5,150 nt of DNA from Acidobacteriota bacterium (GTDB taxonomy: Bacteria; Acidobacteriota; UBA6911; RPQK01; JADFOI01): assembly GCA_029942065.1 (NCBI GenBank), contig JAPYTY010000172.1, forward strand, positions 1-5,150, written 5' to 3'. Shown here piece after piece: positions 1-3,761 of this stretch. The notes beneath the pieces were generated by a model, which did not search any database, was not told the DNA's origin, and saw nothing but the letters and a program-made list of their open reading frames with translations. The translations under genes and the position numbers were made by a program. The first letter of the stretch is position 1. Each line of letters starts with the position of its first letter.

Positions 1-689
1 TCATGATGGCCGTCTCCGAGGATGGTGGAAAGAGCTGGGGTGCCAACTACCCCGTCAGTGATTTTCGCATCTGCTCCTGCTGCAGGCCGACCATTGGATT
101 CGTGGATCAAGGAGATACCATGGTGATCTCCTACCGGTTGGTGGGCGATGATTACCTGCGTGATCAGGTGATGGTGCGCTCCACTGACGGTGCCAAGACA
201 TTCACCGAGCCCGTTTACATCAGTGAGGACGGCTGGATTAACCAGGCTTGCCCCCATGCCGGAGTTTCCATGGACATCGACAGCGCGGAGACCATCCACT
301 CCCTCTGGTGGACGGCCGGGAGCGTGGATGAAGAAGCCGGCATCTACTACAATGTTTCGACCGACGGCGGCAAGAGCTTCTCACCCCGCCATCTGATGTC
401 CGGGACCCCTGCCAAGAGGGTCTTGCACGCCATGCTGACCGTCGATAAGGACGATACCGTGTGGGCCGCCTGGGAAGAAATCAAGGATGAGAAAGCCCAG
501 ATCTTCCTGGCCTACCGCGACACCGAGACGGGAGAGTGGAGCGAATATCATCAGCTGAGCGACGGGACATCCAATGCCCTTTTTCCCGTGCTCACCACCG
601 ACGACAGCAATCTGTATATCGCCTGGACCGAGAGAAAGGGTGAAGGCTCCCAGGTCAAGATGCAGACGGCACAGTTGGTGAGCGATTAA
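1..689 (+). CDS. Sialidase-like BNR/Asp-box beta-propeller protein, C-terminal part (5' truncated)
   Basis: The reading frame is open from the left edge, so the ATG at position 3 is probably internal and the true start lies upstream. Counting that ATG as residue 1, three Asp-box (S-x-D-G-x-x-[ST]-[WF]) repeats are visible: SEDGGKSW at 5-12, STDGAKTF at 60-67 and STDGGKSF at 119-126, spaced as in blades of a beta-propeller. A cysteine cluster, CSCCRP, sits at 24-29, and a further conserved-looking CP pair at 83-84 follows a GWIN segment. From memory, bacterial proteins annotated as exo-alpha-sialidase often share this CxCC plus GW..xxCP arrangement. Most are probably not true sialidases, and I see no catalytic Arg triad in this fragment. 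The role is unknown; secretion is likely but the N-terminus is missing. Its stop is one base from the start of the thioredoxin lipoprotein gene, so co-expression is likely. Confident in the fold, not in a substrate. Confidence 0.85.
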   Translation, partial: MMAVSEDGGKSWGANYPVSDFRICSCCRPTIGFVDQGDTMVISYRLVGDDYLRDQVMVRSTDGAKTFTEPVYISEDGWINQACPHAGVSMDIDSAETIHSLWWTAGSVDEEAGIYYNVSTDGGKSFSPRHLMSGTPAKRVLHAMLTVDKDDTVWAAWEEIKDEKAQIFLAYRDTETGEWSEYHQLSDGTSNALFPVLTTDDSNLYIAWTERKGEGSQVKMQTAQLVSD

Positions 690-690
690 G

Positions 691-1269
691 ATGGTTCTCT
701 TCAGGCTTTGGCCGGCGTTGGCCATCGGAATGCTGCTGATTTCCGGATGCGGTGGCGGCGGATCAACCGAGCCCGCTGCCGTTGCGGCGTTCGAGCCCGA
801 TACCGAGACGGACGCTTCTACCGAACTGGGGGTCATTCAGGCCGGCTCCCCGGAGCCGGGTGGGCAGGCTCCTGATTTCGCCCTCCGGGACCTGGACAAG
901 AACATTGTCCATCTCTCCGATTTTCGCGGAAAACCCGTGGTTCTCAATTTCTTCGCTTCCTGGTGTGTGCCTTGCTTGGCTGAAATGCCCTACATCGAGG
1001 AGGCCCATCTCCAATCCGAGGAGAGAGGATTTGTGGTCCTGGGCGTGGCGGTCCAGGACAGCCGTGGGGCCCTGCGATCCCTTTCCGAGTCGATGGGGTT
1101 GAGTTTTCCCATGGTTCTGGACGGGGACAACTCGGTGGGGATTGCCTACCGGGTTCTGGGTCCTCCTGCTACCTTTTTCATCAGTGAGGATGGGGAAATC
1201 GTCTCGGTGGTGGCGGGAACCATCGAGCCTGAGACTCTCGAGCAGGAACTGGGCAAACTGCTCGGCTAA
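691..1269 (+). CDS. TlpA/ResA-like thioredoxin-fold lipoprotein
   Basis: This 192-residue protein is a membrane-anchored thiol-disulfide oxidoreductase of the TlpA/ResA/AhpC-TSA superfamily. A short hydrophobic signal (about residues 4-18) ends in the lipobox ISGC with the lipidated cysteine at C20, followed by a glycine run and an acidic, Ala/Glu-rich linker to about residue 57. The thioredoxin domain then begins (APDFALRDLD at 60-69). The active site WCVPC spans 91-95 and the usual cis-proline is P159 in GPPATFF. WCxPC sites in this family usually reduce disulfides or apocytochrome cysteines outside the cytoplasm. The gene starts one base after the stop of the sialidase-like gene and has no strong ribosome binding site of its own, which suggests translational coupling. 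Its likely partner is the cysteine-rich propeller protein just upstream, but that is inference. Length is normal for the family. Confidence 0.93.
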   Translation: MVLFRLWPALAIGMLLISGCGGGGSTEPAAVAAFEPDTETDASTELGVIQAGSPEPGGQAPDFALRDLDKNIVHLSDFRGKPVVLNFFASWCVPCLAEMPYIEEAHLQSEERGFVVLGVAVQDSRGALRSLSESMGLSFPMVLDGDNSVGIAYRVLGPPATFFISEDGEIVSVVAGTIEPETLEQELGKLLG

Positions 1270-1306
1270 CAGGGCTGACGGTCGTTCTAGAGATCAAACC
1301 GGATTC

Positions 1307-1321
1307 GGCACCTGAGGTGCC
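1307..1321. repeat. Perfect 15-nt palindrome downstream of the thioredoxin gene
   Basis: GGCACCT-G-AGGTGCC is a perfect inverted repeat, 37 bases past the stop of the thioredoxin gene. As RNA it would fold as a 6-bp stem with a TGA loop. Five further outer bases (CCGGA at 1299-1303, TCCGG at 1330-1334) can also pair. No T-run follows directly; only TTTT near 1340. It could be a weak terminator or the operator of a dimeric regulator. Confidence 0.5.
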
Positions 1322-1359
1322 TCCCACATTCCGGAACACTTTTAAATCCCCCAGGTCCG

Positions 1360-1388
1360 TTGCTTTTTTTCTCCCCAGGTCTTAGCAT
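1360..1388 (+). promoter_or_regulatory. Candidate sigma-70-type promoter of the first membrane gene
   Basis: TTGCTT (1360-1365) and TAGCAT (1383-1388) are separated by 17 bases and lie 54 bases before the ATG at 1443. Each matches the TTGACA/TATAAT consensus at four of six positions. The same two hexamers with an 18-base spacer recur before the amidohydrolase gene, which is the main reason to list this. The intergenic stretch otherwise holds a T-run at 1364-1370 and no gene. Confidence 0.35.
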
Positions 1389-1426
1389 TTAAATCAGTCC
1401 CGGGCATGTCATCAATGGTGGGTTTA

Positions 1427-1433
1427 AAGGAGG
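1427..1433 (+). promoter_or_regulatory. Ribosome binding site of the first membrane gene
   Basis: AAGGAGG is a full Shine-Dalgarno match nine bases before the ATG at 1443. A second purine run, GGAGGAG, follows at 1433-1439, so the site is extended. It fixes the start of the downstream gene. Confidence 0.8.
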
Positions 1434-1442
1434 GAGGAGACC

Positions 1443-1964
1443 ATGGGCAAGTATTTCCACATGACCAGGATCTATCTGATTCTGGTGACCGTTTTTATCC
1501 TGAGCAGATTTGGGCTGGAGGCGATCGGTCCCGAATACATCGCATACAGGGGTTTTGAACTGGACTGGGATTCTCTGCTCTCGGAGATCAGCGTGACACG
1601 TCTTTTTTTGGTTCTCCCTGTCTTTCTGGGACTCCGTTTCGTCCGTGAGTCGCTGGGCGGCTTGAAGGAGATGTTCATCGCCAACTTCATGTATGTCATC
1701 TGGGGAGGGATCATGCTGGCCCTCCTTCACGGGCTGGACGATCTTCTGGTGCTGGGTACCCACTATGGCCGGGGGGCCTTCATCGGGACCTCCATAGGAC
1801 AATTCATCTCAACGGCGGGATGGCAGATCCATGGCGGGCCGCCGGTCGAACCACCTTTGCCACCCGGCTTCTGTTCATCGATCCCTATCATGGCGGTTTT
1901 GACGAACGTCGTATGCTTCATCACCATCCAGGTGAATGGGCACCTGAGGGTGAAGCAGCAATAG
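1443..1964 (+). CDS. Unrecognised four-helix membrane protein, paralogue of the gene at 3102-3620
   Basis: I do not recognise this 173-residue family. Hydrophobic segments at about residues 9-29, 51-66, 78-97 and 145-163 predict four membrane helices with short loops and a basic C-terminal tail. Aligned without gaps to its paralogue over residues 1-111, roughly 55 positions are identical. The best-kept blocks are MTR-x-YL (7-12), IGPE (28-31), EISVTRL (48-54), LPVFLG (58-63) and LGTHYGRG (104-111), followed by FCSS (143-146) near the last helix. Charged and His residues in EISVTRL and GTHYGRG next to membrane segments are candidates for a ligand site, but no function can be assigned. The loop at 112-142 (Gly/Pro-rich here) is the divergent part. 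The start is set by a strong AAGGAGG. It is followed after 42 bases by the ankyrin lipoprotein gene, likely the same transcript. Confidence 0.85.
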   Translation: MGKYFHMTRIYLILVTVFILSRFGLEAIGPEYIAYRGFELDWDSLLSEISVTRLFLVLPVFLGLRFVRESLGGLKEMFIANFMYVIWGGIMLALLHGLDDLLVLGTHYGRGAFIGTSIGQFISTAGWQIHGGPPVEPPLPPGFCSSIPIMAVLTNVVCFITIQVNGHLRVKQQ

Positions 1965-1973
1965 CCCCGAGGC

Positions 1974-1987
1974 CAGGAATCAGGAAT
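1974..1987 (+). repeat. Tandem CAGGAAT duplication
   Basis: CAGGAAT occurs twice head to tail (1974-1980 and 1981-1987) in the short gap between the membrane gene and the ankyrin gene. The second copy supplies a weak AGGA ahead of the alternative ATG at 1992. It is probably slippage, with no obvious role. Confidence 0.5.
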
Positions 1988-1993
1988 TCCAAT

Positions 1994-1998
1994 GAGGA
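1994..1998 (+). promoter_or_regulatory. Ribosome binding site supporting the ATG at 2007
   Basis: GAGGA lies eight bases before the ATG at 2007, a better-spaced match than the AGGA (1982-1985) before the upstream in-frame ATG at 1992. It favours the shorter protein, whose signal peptide begins cleanly with MSIKK. Confidence 0.5.
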
Positions 1999-2006
1999 TA
2001 AATGGC

Positions 2007-2462
2007 ATGTCTATCAAAAAGCTGGTAATCGCACTTTCATTGTTACCCGTTGGTTTCACGGCCTGTGTCCCTGACATGGACACGCAGCTGGTCCAGGCAT
2101 CCCGCAAGGGACAGAGCGGCAGGGTCCGGGCCTTGCTGGAAGCAGGAGCGGATGCCGGGGCCACCACCCCGCAGGGTTTCACGGCTCTGGTCTATTCAGC
2201 CTCACAGGGTGATGCCGAATCCGTGAAGGCTCTGGTGGAGGCGGGCGCCCAGGTTGATCGGGGCCACCGGCAGGCCGACCGGGGCTTGACCGCCCTGATC
2301 TATTCGGCCCGGGGAGGCCACCTACTCACGGCCCGGATCCTGCTGGAGAAAGGTGCGGATGTGAATGCCGAACGCAATGGGATGACGGCCTTGAAGATGG
2401 CCACCTCTCAGGGCCACGATGAGATGGTCCGACTGTTCCAAGAAGCCGGTGCCACGCACTAG
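2007..2462 (+). CDS. Small ankyrin-repeat lipoprotein
   Basis: This 151-residue protein has a signal peptide (MSIKK, then a hydrophobic stretch to about residue 17) ending in FTAC with C20 as the likely lipidated cysteine. Phe at -3 is an unusual lipobox residue, so plain secretion is possible. The rest is about four ankyrin repeats, at roughly 24-54, 57-89, 93-122 and 125-150. They show the hallmarks G-x-TAL, A-x-x-G, a hydrophobic LLE helix, and GA-[DQ]-V. Ankyrin repeats are protein-binding scaffolds, so this would be an extracytoplasmic, membrane-tethered binding protein; the partner is unknown. It sits 42 bases after the membrane gene, so the pair may work together. Starting at 1992 instead would add MRING. 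Length fits a minimal four-repeat protein, with no sign of truncation. Confidence 0.88.
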   Translation: MSIKKLVIALSLLPVGFTACVPDMDTQLVQASRKGQSGRVRALLEAGADAGATTPQGFTALVYSASQGDAESVKALVEAGAQVDRGHRQADRGLTALIYSARGGHLLTARILLEKGADVNAERNGMTALKMATSQGHDEMVRLFQEAGATH

Positions 2463-2466
2463 CGGG

Positions 2467-2489
2467 TTCACCACAAAGACGCAGAGAAG
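2467..2489 (+). repeat. CACCACAGAGAC-type interspersed repeat, copy 1
   Basis: TTCACCACAAAGACGCAGAG begins this unit directly after the ankyrin gene stop. It aligns with a second unit about 50 bases on. Purine-rich CACCACAGAGACACAGAG strings are, from memory, frequent intergenic repeats in environmental bacterial genomes; their role is unknown. Confidence 0.6.
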
Positions 2490-2519
2490 CCGCCTTCATC
2501 TGAGCGAAGCGAAGGAAAT

Positions 2520-2552
2520 TTCACCACAGAGACACTAAAGACACAGAGAAGG
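2520..2552 (+). repeat. CACCACAGAGAC-type interspersed repeat, copy 2
   Basis: TTCACCACAGAGACAC is followed by TAAAGACACAGAGAAGG, an internally repeated version of the same motif. It is in the same orientation as copy 1 and closer to the usual form. Confidence 0.6.
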
Positions 2553-2619
2553 CAATTCCTTTCTTTGTCTTGAGTCTCCAATCTCAGCCAACACTAGCAG
2601 GGGCGCACGGCCGTGTTGA

Positions 2620-2639
2620 GTATCAAGACATGGTTTACA
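2620..2639 (+). repeat. 20-nt motif, outer direct copy
   Basis: GTATCAAGACATGGTTTACA matches the copy at 2644-2663 at 17 of 20 positions with a 24-base period. It may be a transposase-binding repeat at the end of a decayed insertion element. Confidence 0.55.
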
Positions 2640-2643
2640 AACT

Positions 2644-2667
2644 GTATCAGGACATACTTTACACATT
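2644..2667 (+). repeat. 20-nt motif, inner direct copy and left arm of inverted repeat
   Basis: The 19 bases AGGACATACTTTACACATT (2649-2667) are the reverse complement of 2965-2983 with one mismatch. Together with the copy at 2620-2639 this gives two direct copies on the left and one inverted copy on the right of the palindrome block. The motif recalls the ends of IS481-type insertion elements, but that is memory, not a search. Confidence 0.65.
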
Positions 2668-2687
2668 CAATCTGAGTTCACTTCTCC

Positions 2688-2723
2688 GGAGCCCTGAAGG
2701 GGCGGCATAGAATAGCCTGGGGG
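2688..2723 (+). repeat. REP-like palindromic element a
   Basis: The unit starts GGAGCCCTGAAGGGGCGGCA, whose GCCC/GGGC arms pair, and ends in AATAGCCTGGGG (2711-2722). That ending is an exact reverse complement of 2844-2855 in element c. This is the common form of intergenic REP-type repeats linked to RAYT transposases in other genomes. No such transposase is in the window. Confidence 0.7.
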
Positions 2724-2745
2724 TTGTTCAGGTCAGCAATTAGAA

Positions 2746-2808
2746 GAGCCCTGTAGGGGCGCGATGTAGAACCATTGATGGTTTTCCTACATCGCCCCTA
2801 CAGGGCTC
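2746..2808. repeat. Central inverted pair of REP-like elements (element b)
   Basis: The left arm 2746-2769 and right arm 2787-2808 are reverse complements except for an extra CG on the left. Both read GAGCCCTGTAGGGGCG outward-in, then GATGTAG. The interior AACCAT-TG-ATGGTT (2770-2783) is itself palindromic, so the 63 bases can fold into one long hairpin. It looks like two head-to-head copies of a REP unit. Confidence 0.8.
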
Positions 2809-2830
2809 CTTTACCAACAATACCTTCAAT

Positions 2831-2877
2831 CCTGGGGCTCACGCCCCAGGCTATTTCACATCACCCCTTTGGGGTTC
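2831..2877 (-). repeat. REP-like palindromic element c, opposite orientation to a
   Basis: CCTGGGGC-TCAC-GCCCCAGG (2831-2850) is a perfect 8-bp stem with a four-base loop, followed by CTATT and then ACCCC-TTT-GGGGT (2863-2875). Read on the - strand it has the same order of parts as element a: the GGGG-palindrome, a spacer, then AATAGCCTGGGG. Confidence 0.75.
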
Positions 2878-2932
2878 TGGATCCCCTACCACCAAGATAT
2901 TCCATACATTCCCACTTCCTCCCAGAATAACT

Positions 2933-2954
2933 CTCCCTCCTTTCCTGGAGGGAG
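2933..2954. repeat. Perfect 8-bp hairpin
   Basis: CTCCCTCC (2933-2940) and GGAGGGAG (2947-2954) pair perfectly around the loop TTTCCT. There is no T-run after it on either strand, so it is not a typical terminator. Confidence 0.5.
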
Positions 2955-2964
2955 CCAGTACCCA

Positions 2965-2983
2965 AATGTGTAAAGGATGTCCT
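2965..2983 (-). repeat. 20-nt motif, inverted copy (right arm)
   Basis: AATGTGTAAAGGATGTCCT is the reverse complement of 2649-2667 with a single mismatch. Arms nearly 300 bases apart at this identity are unlikely by chance, and together they enclose all the REP-like elements. Confidence 0.65.
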
Positions 2984-3030
2984 GGGAATGCACACCTAGT
3001 GCGCCGATTCCGGCCGTGAAACGTGGAACG

Positions 3031-3063
3031 CGCTGGTCGCAGACCAGCGGCCGATAGGCTATC
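3031..3063. repeat. Adjacent hairpin and palindrome upstream of the second membrane gene
   Basis: CGCTGGTC-GCA-GACCAGCG (3031-3049) is a perfect 8-bp stem with a 3-base loop. GATAG-G-CTATC (3053-3063) is a perfect 11-base palindrome four bases later. They lie 39-70 bases before the ATG at 3102, so they fall in or near its leader. They could be regulatory or another interspersed repeat; nothing decides between these. Confidence 0.45.
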
Positions 3064-3089
3064 ATCCTCTTCACCACCACCCCGACTTG

Positions 3090-3096
3090 AAGGAGG
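3090..3096 (+). promoter_or_regulatory. Ribosome binding site of the second membrane gene
   Basis: AAGGAGG with a five-base spacer before the ATG at 3102 sets the start. It rules out the in-frame TTG at 3087, which would place this site inside the coding region. Confidence 0.8.
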
Positions 3097-3101
3097 AAGA
3101 T

Positions 3102-3620
3102 ATGCGTCAGTACATCCGAATGACCCGAAGATATCTTGTGATCATCACGATCTTTATCGCGCTTCGATTTTTTATGGAATGGATTGGACCCGAGCAGGTC
3201 CCGAATTTCTATGGGCCGATGGACATGCACTATATCACCGATGAGATCAGCGTGACCCGGCTTCTGTTCATCCTGCCGGTTTTTTTGGGAATGCGTTTCG
3301 CCCGTCAGAAGTCAGCCGGGTGGAAGGATATTATTCTCGCCAACTTCGTGTATGTCTTCTGGGCAATGGGTCTGGTCGACCTGCTTCACCTGGCGGATGG
3401 GATGCTGGACCTGGGAACCCACTACGGGCGCGGGTTCAATTTCACCCATTTCAGGGGGCACATTTATGATCTGAAAATGTGGATTCCGCGGCTTCCCTCA
3501 ACCGGCTTCTCCTTTTGTTCCTCCATTCTTCTGATGAGCATTATCACCAGCCTGGTATGCTTTGTGACCATCAAGCTGAATGGAACGGGGAAATCGAAAG
3601 AGGCCGAGGCCGCAGTCTAA
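3102..3620 (+). CDS. Unrecognised four-helix membrane protein, paralogue of the gene at 1443-1964
   Basis: This 172-residue protein has the same plan as its upstream relative: hydrophobic segments at about 11-29, 51-66, 78-96 and 138-157. It shares MTR-x-YL (7-12), IGPE (28-31), EISVTRL (48-54), LPVFLG (58-63) and LGTHYGRG (104-111) at identical residue numbers, then FCSS (138-141). About half of the first 111 positions are identical. The loop after GTHYGRG (112-136) differs: here it is richer in aromatic and basic residues (FNFTHFRGH, MWIPR). The C-terminal tail is charged and Lys/Glu/Ala-rich. Both copies have intact frames and strong ribosome binding sites, so both are probably functional, perhaps as two subunits or diverged versions. 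Function unknown. The ATG at 3102 matches the paralogue's start exactly. Confidence 0.85.
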   Translation: MRQYIRMTRRYLVIITIFIALRFFMEWIGPEQVPNFYGPMDMHYITDEISVTRLLFILPVFLGMRFARQKSAGWKDIILANFVYVFWAMGLVDLLHLADGMLDLGTHYGRGFNFTHFRGHIYDLKMWIPRLPSTGFSFCSSILLMSIITSLVCFVTIKLNGTGKSKEAEAAV

Positions 3621-3650
3621 GACAGAGTCTTGACTGATTTTGTTTGCTTT
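3614..3650 (+). terminator. Possible terminator overlapping the stop of the second membrane gene
   Basis: AAGAC-AGA-GTCTT (3619-3631) extends with AGTC (3614-3617) pairing to GACT (3632-3635) around one bulged T, giving about nine pairs. A T-rich stretch (ATTTTGTTTGCTTT) follows. The stem is AT-rich and modest, so termination may be partial. Confidence 0.35.
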
Positions 3651-3673
3651 CACCCCATCTCAAGATTTAGCAT
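3644..3673 (+). promoter_or_regulatory. Candidate sigma-70-type promoter of the amidohydrolase gene
   Basis: TTGCTT (3644-3649) and TAGCAT (3668-3673) are separated by 18 bases and lie 88 bases before the ATG at 3762. The two hexamers are identical to those at 1360-1388, and the bases after TAGCAT (an AAAT then CAG pattern) are also similar in both. Confidence 0.35.
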
Positions 3674-3750
3674 GAAATTCAGCATTAACACAATTGCCTT
3701 GCACCAAGGGGGTATCGGGGTCGAAAAGACCATCGGCCACCGCATATTGC

Positions 3751-3760
3751 AAGGGAGGAG
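3751..3760 (+). promoter_or_regulatory. Ribosome binding site of the amidohydrolase gene
   Basis: AAGGGAGGAG precedes two in-frame ATGs. GGAGG is 3 bases from the ATG at 3762 and 12 from the ATG at 3771; neither spacing is ideal, so the start is uncertain by three codons. Confidence 0.6.
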
Positions 3761-3761
3761 C

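Larger units (their letters stand above)
2463..3101. other. Gene-free island rich in repeats
   Basis: No convincing coding region exists on either strand here. The stretch holds, in order, two CACCACAGAGAC-type repeats, a directly repeated 20-nt motif, a nested set of REP-like palindromes, an inverted copy of the 20-nt motif, several perfect hairpins, and finally the ribosome binding site of the second membrane gene. It separates two paralogous genes. I find no good sigma-70 promoter for the gene at 3102. Confidence 0.75.

Noticed and set aside
381..836. Open frame on the - strand across the propeller/thioredoxin junction
   Set aside because: It is antisense to two well-supported genes and shows no domain or ribosome binding site.
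1335..1372. Intrinsic terminator ending in the T-run at 1364-1370
   Set aside because: No convincing stem lies directly before the T-run, and the T-run falls inside the promoter candidate spacer.
1820..2074. Second + strand frame overlapping the end of the first membrane gene; possible frameshift
   Set aside because: The main frame continues into a hydrophobic helix and FCSS matching the paralogue, so there is no frameshift and this frame is a shadow.
1763..2182. Open frame on the - strand across the membrane and ankyrin genes
   Set aside because: It is antisense to two supported genes, and its product is low-complexity with no recognisable motif.
2620..2877. CRISPR-like array
   Set aside because: The repeats are few, differ in orientation and are not separated by uniform spacers; there are no cas genes.
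3087..3101. Upstream TTG start for the second membrane gene
   Set aside because: It would place the AAGGAGG site inside the gene, and the ATG at 3102 aligns exactly with the paralogue's start.
2886..3230. Open frame on the - strand in the repeat island
   Set aside because: It runs through hairpins and a putative insertion-element arm into the coding region of the second membrane gene. No domain is visible.
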